This document shows, piece after piece, positions 7,615 to 13,478 of a DNA stretch of 14,004 nt. The position numbers were made by a program, and so were the translations under genes. Within the stretch, counting starts at the first letter, position 1; every line of letters starts with the position of its first letter. Under the pieces are notes generated by a model, which saw nothing but the letters and a program-made list of their open reading frames with translations, did not search any database and was not told the origin of the DNA. Origin of the DNA: Cycloclasticus sp. (GTDB lineage: Bacteria; Pseudomonadota; Gammaproteobacteria; Methylococcales; Cycloclasticaceae); NCBI GenBank assembly GCA_018066825.1, contig JAGPVU010000117.1, positions 1 to 14,004 on the forward strand, written 5' to 3'.

Positions 7615-8034
7615 TTATTGGTCCACGTCATCGGCGTCAACTTGCCCGCTCATTCTACGGCGAATATGCGACCAAGATAGGCCGATGGCTAAAATAAAAC
7701 ACAAAATGGTTTGCACAATATAGATTAAAACGGTGACGTTATCAGTAGCGATAAGGCCCCAATCAATGATAAGCCAAAAAACGCTGGCGAAAAAAGCGAG
7801 TGCTAAGCTGATGCCAATAAGACCAAGGGAGCGTAAGGTAGCGCGAATATAAATCGCCCAAGCGATGATGATTGTAAGACCGGTTAATCCCATCATAGGG
7901 CTAAAGCTGGATATGTCTTTTATAATCCAATGATAATACGAAAAACCACTGGGGTTGTACGAGGCGAAAACGAGCACCAAGGCGACTCCAAAACGGATGA
8001 AAAAACTTGAAGCTTTAAATGTATTTGTTTGCAA
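7615..8034 (-). CDS. Small four-helix membrane protein (DUF6524-like)
   Basis: This 139-residue membrane protein has hydrophobic segments at about 11-28, 46-64, 70-92 and 101-122 and a charged C-terminal tail (HIRRRMSGQVDADDVDQ) probably in the cytoplasm. The N-terminal block IRFGVALVLVFASYNPSG and the following YYHW are what I recall of DUF6524 proteins; function is unknown. The start is TTG 8034. AAGGA ends seven bases upstream of it, an in-frame stop lies at 8068-8070, and the next in-frame ATG would remove about a third of the protein including the first segment. It is the first gene of the - strand cluster ending in pepN, with degQ 15 bases downstream, so its promoter probably serves the cluster. 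The family name is from memory and less certain than the membrane topology. Confidence 0.75.
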   Translation of the reverse strand: MQTNTFKASSFFIRFGVALVLVFASYNPSGFSYYHWIIKDISSFSPMMGLTGLTIIIAWAIYIRATLRSLGLIGISLALAFFASVFWLIIDWGLIATDNVTVLIYIVQTILCFILAIGLSWSHIRRRMSGQVDADDVDQ

Positions 8035-8041
8035 AACAATG

Positions 8042-8046
8042 TCCTT
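8042..8046 (-). promoter_or_regulatory. Ribosome-binding site selecting a TTG start
   Basis: AAGGA on the - strand is seven bases from TTG 8034. The in-frame ATT at 8038-8040 is only one base from it, too close to be used, so the TTG is the best supported start. Confidence 0.6.
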
Positions 8047-8085
8047 TTGATACGTTGGTTGAAATCGTCATTTTAACTGTAAAGC

Positions 8086-8107
8086 GTGAACGTTTAGTGA
8101 ACGTTTT
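8086..8107. repeat. 11-base direct tandem repeat in the divergent promoter region
   Basis: GTGAACGTTTA (8086-8096) is followed directly by GTGAACGTTTT (8097-8107), with ten of eleven bases identical. Each copy contains AACGTT, itself a palindrome. The 11-base period places the copies on the same face of the helix. Relative to a - strand start near 8063 they cover about -24 to -45, suiting an activator or repressor site; that role is inference. Confidence 0.55.
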
Positions 8108-8245
8108 AACGGTCATTAGGATGCCCACGGTGCAGCGTGACCCATGTCGCAAATTGTTAGTTTCCGTTGATCAAACCTTACCATTTTTAATGCATGGACT
8201 ACACTAAACTAATAGCACTGTAAGAATTTTATCCCAACGAGTTAT

Positions 8246-11200
8246 ATGAACGCATTAGTAAACCAAAATAAACAGGATGTTTTAAGGCATTTTATCCCTT
8301 TAAATACCTTACCAAAATCTCGATTTGATGCCATTTGTAATGAAATCGAAGTCGAAGAGTGGGTTAAAGGAACTGTGCTATTTGATCAAGGTGATGAAAC
8401 AAAAGAGTTTATCTACTTGATCAGTGGCATGATCAGTTTATATGCCGGTGAAATGGAAATGGAAACCATTGTGACAGGATCCGAAGCAGCGCGGTTTGCT
8501 GTAGCACACCATATCCCAAGGAAGGTAAAAGCGGTTACAAAATCAAAAGTTCGTATTGTTCGAATACCGACTTATAAACTCGATATGAATAATAGCGCGG
8601 ATCAAACGCAAACCTATTTGGTCGACGATGTTGACGATCAAGCTGGCGATTGGATGACCACGATGTTGCAATCACCGGTATTTCAGCGTTTACCTGCGGC
8701 TAATTTGCAAAAAATTATGATGCAGATGGAGGAGGTGGCTTTTGAAGCAGGGCAAACGGTCGTGCAACAAGGCGATGAGGCCGATTTTTATTACATTATT
8801 AAGTCAGGCGACTGCGAACTAATTCGCCAAGCTTCAGCCACTGCCAGGCCGGTAAAACTAGCTGAGTTACACAGTTGCGAAGCGTTTGGAGAAGACGCAC
8901 TTTTATCGGGCAACCCACGTAATGTGACAGTTCGCATGAAGGGCAATGGCCAAATGCTAAGGCTGTCGAAGAAAAACTTTATAACGCTGGTGAAAGAACC
9001 GGTTTTAAAGTACGTCAATTATGAGGAAGGCTTGCAGCAAGTGAATGGCGGGGCCAATTGGCTCGATGTAAGAAGTACCGATGCATATGAAGACCAGCAC
9101 ATCGAAGACAGCGTTAATATTCCTTTTTTCTCACTCAGAATGAAAATTGCAGAGTTAAAGCACGACCAATTGCAAGTACTGGTGTGTGAAAACGGAAGGA
9201 CCAGTGAGGCAGCGGCATTTTTACTATTAAAATTTGGCTTTAATGCGCTGATCCTGAAAGAGGGTATGGAGGGCATGCAAGCAGTTGATGCCGTTGATGA
9301 GGCAGAGGAAAAAGGTACAGGCTCAATACCAATGGTGGAGCCTGACGATGAAAGATTGATTGCCGAACAAGCGCACAACGCATCCAACGCACAGGAGTTG
9401 CATGAGGCAAGCAATAAGATTGAAGAACTAGAAAGATTTTGCGCGCAACTCAATGAAAAGTTGCATACCGTTGAGTTGGATCGCAATCAGTGGCAACAAC
9501 AACACCAAAAAATAACGCAAGAACTAACCCAGGCGCAAGCGCTGGCTGACGATACAGAGACGCAACTTAAAGCATTTGAAAAAGATGCGATTACAAATAA
9601 AGGTGATTTAGACCAGACCTTGTCACATGAACAAGCGAACAATCAAGCGCTTCAGGCGGAACTAGACAGTCATCAGACGGAAATTGAGCAACTAAGGCTA
9701 GAACTTGACAGTTTGCGTCAATCACAGCTTGAAGAACAACAAGGGCATGATGGATTAGCAGTGGAACTCGCTAAAAAAGATGACGAGATAGCCATGCAAT
9801 CATCCGAGATGGAGCGCCTGCAAAACGCCTTAACCGAACTGCAAGATAAAAATAATAAAAGCTCTGCAGCGCAACAACAACTTGAGCAAGCAGAACAGCA
9901 GCTTAGTGAATTAACAAACCAACGCGATGAAGTTGAGCAGCGTAATACGCAGCTGGAAAGCGAGGCAAATCAGTTACAACAGGAAAAGGCTGAATTAGAG
10001 CAACAGCTCGAGCAGTTGATCTCAGAATCTTCCGGCACTCAGGCAGAAAAAGATCAGCAAGTTCTAGCCTTAAGCGAGCAGCTCGATGAAGTAAACGTAG
10101 AGAAAGAGGTTCTTGAACAGTCTAAAAGAGAGCTAGATGGGTTGCTGCAAACAGCGCTCAAAGAAATGGAGCAGGTGAAAACTGAGGGGTTACAGGCTTT
10201 ACAGCTTCAGACGAATGAAGCCGATATAAAAGTAACGACCTTACAAACAGAGTTATCAACATTAGCCGAACAGTTAAGTGAAAAAACCACCGAATTTGAG
10301 ACCCAAGGCGAACAGCTCGGTGAGTTGAGTGAATGGTTGAGTTTACGCGACCAAACGATTGCTGAAAATCAGGCTGAGATCCAGTCGTTAAACGATCAAA
10401 TGAAGGCAGCGTCTAATGGACTAGATGAAACACAGGAGCAATGCGCCGAACTAGAAAAAAATGTGTTAGAAAAAGAAGAGCTTTTAGAACGGTCTATAAA
10501 ACACGCAGAAGAGCTTGACGCAGAACGCGACGCTTTGATAGAAGCCAAACAGCAAGTTGACATTGCTTTGGATGGCTCACGAAGCGAATTAGAACGAATA
10601 CAGTTAAACGCTGAAATCATTCAGCAAGAACTTGACGCAGCACAAAAGCTCACCGAGGTTGCGGAAAGCTCTCTAGAGGACCTCACTTTAACTAAGGCGG
10701 CGCTGGAAGAAGAGCTAGCCCTGCGTATCGCTGAGCTTGAAAATCAGTTGATGGCTGCTGAACAAGATAAGGCTGAACAAGATAAATTAATTGTGTCAAG
10801 CCGGGCTGAGACCGAGCAGGCAAAAGAGCAACAGTTAAGTTTAGAAAGTGAGTTATCAAGTCGAGTTCAAGAACTGCAGATAGTAAATGATCAGTTAGTG
10901 GAAATAAACACGAGCAGCGAATTAAAAGAGGGCGAAAGACTTGAGTTGCTTGAGTCAGTAGAGCAGTTAAAAACGGAAAATGAGGCGGCGCAGGCAGCTT
11001 TAATTGAGCGAGACCAAGCGATAAAAGATAGCGAAGTAGCCATCGGCCAACGAGAAGAAGTGCTAGCTAGTGAAATAAAGCAATGGCAGGATCAAGCCGG
11101 GGAAGCGGAGCAAAAATTGCAGCAGGCGCTGCAAGAAAAAACGGCGGCCGAACAGCAATTGACGGCGCTTCAAGACGAAGTGTCCAGTGGTTTAGATGGA

Positions 11201-12529
11201 CACCAACAGCTGACTGAGCAATTAGCACAACTCCGCCAACAGCGTGAATCAGACGTGGCCACCTTGGAAACAGAACGCGCTGCCTTGTCTGATTCATTGC
11301 AACAGGCACAACAAAGCATTAAGGCAACTGAGCTTGCCTTTAAAGAAGCGGAGCAAGCGAGTCAACAAACTCAGGAAGGTCTAAATGAACGCCTTGCCGT
11401 TTTGCAACTTGAGTTGGAGGAGTCACTTAAGCAAACAGCTTGTTCGACAGAGGAGCTGGCGGTATCGTTGAAAGAAAACAAACAATTAGAACAAAAACTA
11501 GAGGACACGCAGGGCCTGGTATCTAACTCAAGCGAGGACCAGCAGGCGCTATTGCAGCAACTGGAAGAGGCACGTAGCCAAGTGACTGAGTCTACGCAAA
11601 GTCGTGACGCCCTACAATTAGAAGTTAACGAGTTTGCAGCTATTAAACTTGAGCTTGAGCAGAAAACGCTATCGCTTAAAGACTCGCTAGAGGCAACACA
11701 ATCAGAGTTAAAAGATGAGAAAAAACGCCAGCTAGATGCTACAGCAAAGCTAGAAAATTTAGCCGCGAATACCGAGTCAAGTGATCAGCAATTGCAACAA
11801 CAAGTGTCTCAACTTGAAGACGATTTACAAGTCGCAGGGTTAGACAAAGCGGCACTGTCTAAGCAGTTGCAAGCACTAGAAAGTCAGTTGGCGTCAGTGT
11901 CTGAAACAGCCGGCCAGTTTGAAGTTGAGTTGGATGAGTTAAAACAAACCCGTGTGGTAGACGCGGAGACATCAAACGAAACAAATAATAAAGTTGCTGA
12001 ATTAACGTTGTCACTCAAGCAGCTGGAAGAAGAAAAAAAACAACTATTAGAAGCACAGAATGCTGACGAGGCAGATAACGTTAAGCAACTAGAAACGCAG
12101 CTTGGCGAGGTCAAACAGCAAAAAGAAGATTTGCAGCAACGCATTAACGAATTAGAAAAAACGGTATCGCAATTGAGTGAAGCAGGGGGTGCGGGTCAGC
12201 GCATAAAGGAACTCGAAAAAGAGCTCGACGAGGCGTCTAGTTACCTTATGGACTTAGAGATTAAGTTGGAGACAGCCAAGGTTGGTGATGGCGATGATGA
12301 TGAGTTAACAGAAGAAGAAACCAGTGAACTTGAGGCGATTAAATCCGAGCTTAATTTAGTTCGGGAGCAAACCGAAAAAGATGTACAAGCGATGAAGTTA
12401 AAATTGGCGAATAGCGAAAAAATGAATTTAGCCTTAAATAAGAAAATATTGTCCATGCAAACGATCGCTAATCAAGATGTCACTCCAGAAGAAGAGCCAA
12501 CGACAAAAAAGAAAGGTTGGTGGAAATGA
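8246..12529 (+). CDS. Giant cNMP-binding/rhodanese/coiled-coil protein of unknown function
   Basis: This is a 1427-residue soluble protein with no signal peptide or membrane segment. Residues 12-115 look like a cyclic-nucleotide-binding fold without the GE of the cassette. Residues 140-255 form a second, intact one, with F214-G-E216, ALL and P224-R225 in the phosphate-binding cassette. Residues 258-345 are a rhodanese domain (WLDVRSTDAY; active loop C314-ENGRTS, PspE-like). From about 380 to 1405 it is a Gln/Glu/Leu-rich heptad coiled coil; I find no proline between 367 and 1413. Breaks occur at SEAGGAGQR and GDGDDDEL near the C-terminus, and the last residues are KKKGWWK. I recall shorter cNMP-rhodanese proteins in gammaproteobacteria but not this one with a known role. 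ATG 8246 has only a weak GAG upstream. The stop overlaps the Rieske start (ATGA). A scaffold or polarity role is a guess. Confidence 0.85.
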   Translation: MNALVNQNKQDVLRHFIPLNTLPKSRFDAICNEIEVEEWVKGTVLFDQGDETKEFIYLISGMISLYAGEMEMETIVTGSEAARFAVAHHIPRKVKAVTKSKVRIVRIPTYKLDMNNSADQTQTYLVDDVDDQAGDWMTTMLQSPVFQRLPAANLQKIMMQMEEVAFEAGQTVVQQGDEADFYYIIKSGDCELIRQASATARPVKLAELHSCEAFGEDALLSGNPRNVTVRMKGNGQMLRLSKKNFITLVKEPVLKYVNYEEGLQQVNGGANWLDVRSTDAYEDQHIEDSVNIPFFSLRMKIAELKHDQLQVLVCENGRTSEAAAFLLLKFGFNALILKEGMEGMQAVDAVDEAEEKGTGSIPMVEPDDERLIAEQAHNASNAQELHEASNKIEELERFCAQLNEKLHTVELDRNQWQQQHQKITQELTQAQALADDTETQLKAFEKDAITNKGDLDQTLSHEQANNQALQAELDSHQTEIEQLRLELDSLRQSQLEEQQGHDGLAVELAKKDDEIAMQSSEMERLQNALTELQDKNNKSSAAQQQLEQAEQQLSELTNQRDEVEQRNTQLESEANQLQQEKAELEQQLEQLISESSGTQAEKDQQVLALSEQLDEVNVEKEVLEQSKRELDGLLQTALKEMEQVKTEGLQALQLQTNEADIKVTTLQTELSTLAEQLSEKTTEFETQGEQLGELSEWLSLRDQTIAENQAEIQSLNDQMKAASNGLDETQEQCAELEKNVLEKEELLERSIKHAEELDAERDALIEAKQQVDIALDGSRSELERIQLNAEIIQQELDAAQKLTEVAESSLEDLTLTKAALEEELALRIAELENQLMAAEQDKAEQDKLIVSSRAETEQAKEQQLSLESELSSRVQELQIVNDQLVEINTSSELKEGERLELLESVEQLKTENEAAQAALIERDQAIKDSEVAIGQREEVLASEIKQWQDQAGEAEQKLQQALQEKTAAEQQLTALQDEVSSGLDGHQQLTEQLAQLRQQRESDVATLETERAALSDSLQQAQQSIKATELAFKEAEQASQQTQEGLNERLAVLQLELEESLKQTACSTEELAVSLKENKQLEQKLEDTQGLVSNSSEDQQALLQQLEEARSQVTESTQSRDALQLEVNEFAAIKLELEQKTLSLKDSLEATQSELKDEKKRQLDATAKLENLAANTESSDQQLQQQVSQLEDDLQVAGLDKAALSKQLQALESQLASVSETAGQFEVELDELKQTRVVDAETSNETNNKVAELTLSLKQLEEEKKQLLEAQNADEADNVKQLETQLGEVKQQKEDLQQRINELEKTVSQLSEAGGAGQRIKELEKELDEASSYLMDLEIKLETAKVGDGDDDELTEEETSELEAIKSELNLVREQTEKDVQAMKLKLANSEKMNLALNKKILSMQTIANQDVTPEEEPTTKKKGWWK
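10757..10786 (+). repeat. 15-base tandem duplication inside the coiled-coil gene
   Basis: GCTGAACAAGATAAG is followed directly by GCTGAACAAGATAAA, encoding AEQDK twice (residues 838-847). Near-identity at the DNA level suggests a recent duplication. Five residues is not a multiple of seven, so it should shift the heptad register locally. Confidence 0.7.
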
Positions 12530-12918
12530 AAGCGCTAGAGATTGAAGGGTTGTTCTACGTGGCCGCCGCTGAAGTCGCTTCACTTGCGGCAATGAAGTCC
12601 AAAGCGTTTACTATTGATTTAGGCGATCAAGGTGTCTGTGAAGGTTTTCTGTTACGCGAGCACGATAGGACTTTACGCGCGTATAAAAACAGTTGCCCGC
12701 ACACCGGCGCGCCGTTAAATTGGACGCCGGATCAGTTCTTAACCACTAACGGGCGCTATATTCAATGTTCAATTCATGGGGCGATGTTTGTTACCGAAAC
12801 AGGGGAGTGTTTTGCTGGTCCTTGCGCTGGTAAGTTTTTAACGCCTTTTCAAGTGTTAGAAAAAGAGGGTATGTCGTATATTGCGGTTACGGAGATACAA
12901 AAAAGCCCATCAAAATGA
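12526..12918 (+). CDS. Small Rieske [2Fe-2S] ferredoxin-like protein
   Basis: This 130-residue single-domain Rieske protein has the first cluster loop CPHTG (C57, H59) and the second CSIHG (C81, H84), giving the full 2Cys-2His ligand set. The following GECFAGPCAG segment supplies the proline loop, with two further cysteines, C95 and C100, common in soluble Rieske ferredoxins. There is no signal peptide or membrane anchor, so it is a cytoplasmic electron carrier or a redox-sensing partner, not a bc1 subunit. No oxygenase is nearby. ATG 12526 overlaps the stop of the coiled-coil gene as ATGA, and GGTGG lies just upstream; an in-frame TTG at 12517 is possible but less likely. Translational coupling suggests it works with that protein. 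Its TGA falls inside the terminator hairpin. The electron donor and acceptor are unknown. Confidence 0.88.
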   Translation: MKALEIEGLFYVAAAEVASLAAMKSKAFTIDLGDQGVCEGFLLREHDRTLRAYKNSCPHTGAPLNWTPDQFLTTNGRYIQCSIHGAMFVTETGECFAGPCAGKFLTPFQVLEKEGMSYIAVTEIQKSPSK

Positions 12919-12932
12919 TGGGCTTTTTTGTA
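12896..12932. terminator. Bidirectional intrinsic terminator between the Rieske gene and rpmG
   Basis: AAAAAAGCCCATC (12899-12911) pairs with GATGGGCTTTTTT (12917-12929) around an AAAAT loop, with three further pairs outside. The stem is flanked by an A run and a T run, so it reads as a terminator on both strands. It ends the Rieske transcript on + and the rpmB-rpmG transcript on -, 16 bases after the rpmG stop. The Rieske stop codon (12916-12918) lies in the loop and right arm. Confidence 0.9.
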
Positions 12933-12948
12933 TCAAACAAAGGGTCAG

Positions 12949-13104
12949 CTATTTAATTTTAGCTTCTTTGTACATAACGTGCTGTCTAATGGTTGGATCA
13001 AATTTTTTGATCTCCATTTTTTCAGGCATATTACGCTTGTTTTTAGTCGTAGTGTAGTAATGCCCTGTGTTAGCGCTGGAAACTAATTAAATTTTATCTC
13101 TCAT
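12949..13104 (-). pseudogene. rpmG: 50S ribosomal protein L33 gene with an in-frame stop at codon 6
   Basis: On the - strand, ATG 13104 reads MRDKI, then TAA (13087-13089), then continues in the same frame as LVSSANTGHYYTTTKNKR and on to HVMYKEAKIK, ending at TAG 12949-12951. Apart from that codon it is a complete 51-residue L33 of the zinc-free type (no CxxC pairs). The family has lysine (AAA) at residue 6, so one A-to-T change explains the stop. AAGGGG precedes the ATG at good spacing, and rpmB ends ten bases upstream. No ATG, GTG or TTG restart occurs before M26, so a restart would lose half the protein. Either this is a recent inactivation, tolerable because L33 is dispensable in E. coli, or it is a sequencing error. 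A second rpmG copy elsewhere is possible. Confidence 0.88.
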
Positions 13105-13114
13105 GTCTAGCCCC

Positions 13115-13351
13115 TTAAACTTTTTCGCCGCGAGCGCGAATTTCAGTTAAAACTTTGTCGATACCTTTTTTGTCAATCGTACGTATGCCATTTGCAGATA
13201 CCCGTAGACGAACCCAGCGATTTTCACTTTCAACCCAAAAACGATGTTGGTGAAGATTGGGTTCAAAACGACGACGCGTTCTATTTTTCGCGTGAGAAAC
13301 GTTGTTTCCCGTGATTGGGCTCTTGCCGGTCACTTGGCATACTTTTGACAT
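13115..13351 (-). CDS. rpmB: 50S ribosomal protein L28
   Basis: This 78-residue ribosomal protein of the large subunit is nearly colinear with E. coli L28: it begins MSKVCQVTGKSPITGNN, has RRRFEPNLHQHRFWVESE in the middle and ends EIRARGEKV. It has a single cysteine and no zinc ribbon pairs, so it is the zinc-independent form. ATG 13351 has AGAGG seven bases upstream. An extended -10 promoter lies 56-84 bases upstream. rpmG follows after ten bases in the same transcript, with the broken codon noted there. radC lies upstream on the same strand, the usual gammaproteobacterial order. Confidence 0.97.
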   Translation of the reverse strand: MSKVCQVTGKSPITGNNVSHAKNRTRRRFEPNLHQHRFWVESENRWVRLRVSANGIRTIDKKGIDKVLTEIRARGEKV

Positions 13352-13406
13352 GATAAAACCTCTATTAATTTGATTGGTTGGCAGGTTTGCTGCGAAACGG
13401 TGCGAA

Positions 13407-13435
13407 TTTATACCAGAATACGCCTTTCGAGTAAA
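13407..13435 (-). promoter_or_regulatory. rpmB-rpmG promoter (sigma-70, extended -10)
   Basis: On the - strand TTTACT (13430-13435) is separated by 17 bases from TATAAA (13407-13412), which is preceded by TGG, an extended -10. A start near 13400 gives a leader of about 50 bases before rpmB. The -35 overlaps one arm of a weak hairpin behind radC. Confidence 0.65.
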
Positions 13436-13467
13436 GTAAAAGCTAAATTTTAAACTGGTTTTACTTT
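13433..13467 (-). terminator. Weak A/T hairpin downstream of radC
   Basis: AAAGTAAAA (13433-13441) and TTTTACTTT (13459-13467) form a nine-pair inverted repeat, 12 bases after the radC stop. There is only one G-C pair and no long U-tract, so termination would be inefficient. It may let radC transcripts read into rpmB. Confidence 0.25.
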
Positions 13468-13478
13468 GTCATTATAGC

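Larger units (their letters stand above)
8035..8245. promoter_or_regulatory. Divergent intergenic region between the degQ-pepN cluster and the cNMP/coiled-coil gene
   Basis: These 211 bases must carry the promoters for both directions. On the - strand TAAAAT (8070-8075) is a good -10 with no -35; the expected -35 position falls inside an 11-base tandem repeat. On the + strand the best pair I find is TTACCA (8178-8183), 16 bases, TACACT (8200-8205), four of six at each element. TTTTAAC occurs twice, at 8071 and 8104, 33 bases apart. No small gene is convincing here. Confidence 0.4.

Noticed and set aside
8230..8238. TTATCCCAA resembling a DnaA box
   Set aside because: It mismatches the TTATCCACA core, is single, and there are no further boxes or A/T-rich unwinding region; no origin is indicated.
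9019..9486. Open frame on the - strand opposite the giant gene, rich in Ser/Cys/Leu
   Set aside because: It is a shadow of the Gln/Glu/Leu-rich coding strand; the same kind of Ser/Cys-rich frames recur at 8791, 10396, 11067, 11884 and 12241, with no family resemblance.
12286..12330. GDGDDDELTEEE near the C-terminus looks like a calcium-binding EF-hand loop
   Set aside because: The loop lacks the glycine at position 6 and the acidic residue at position 12 and has no hydrophobic residue at position 8; an acidic linker between coils is simpler.
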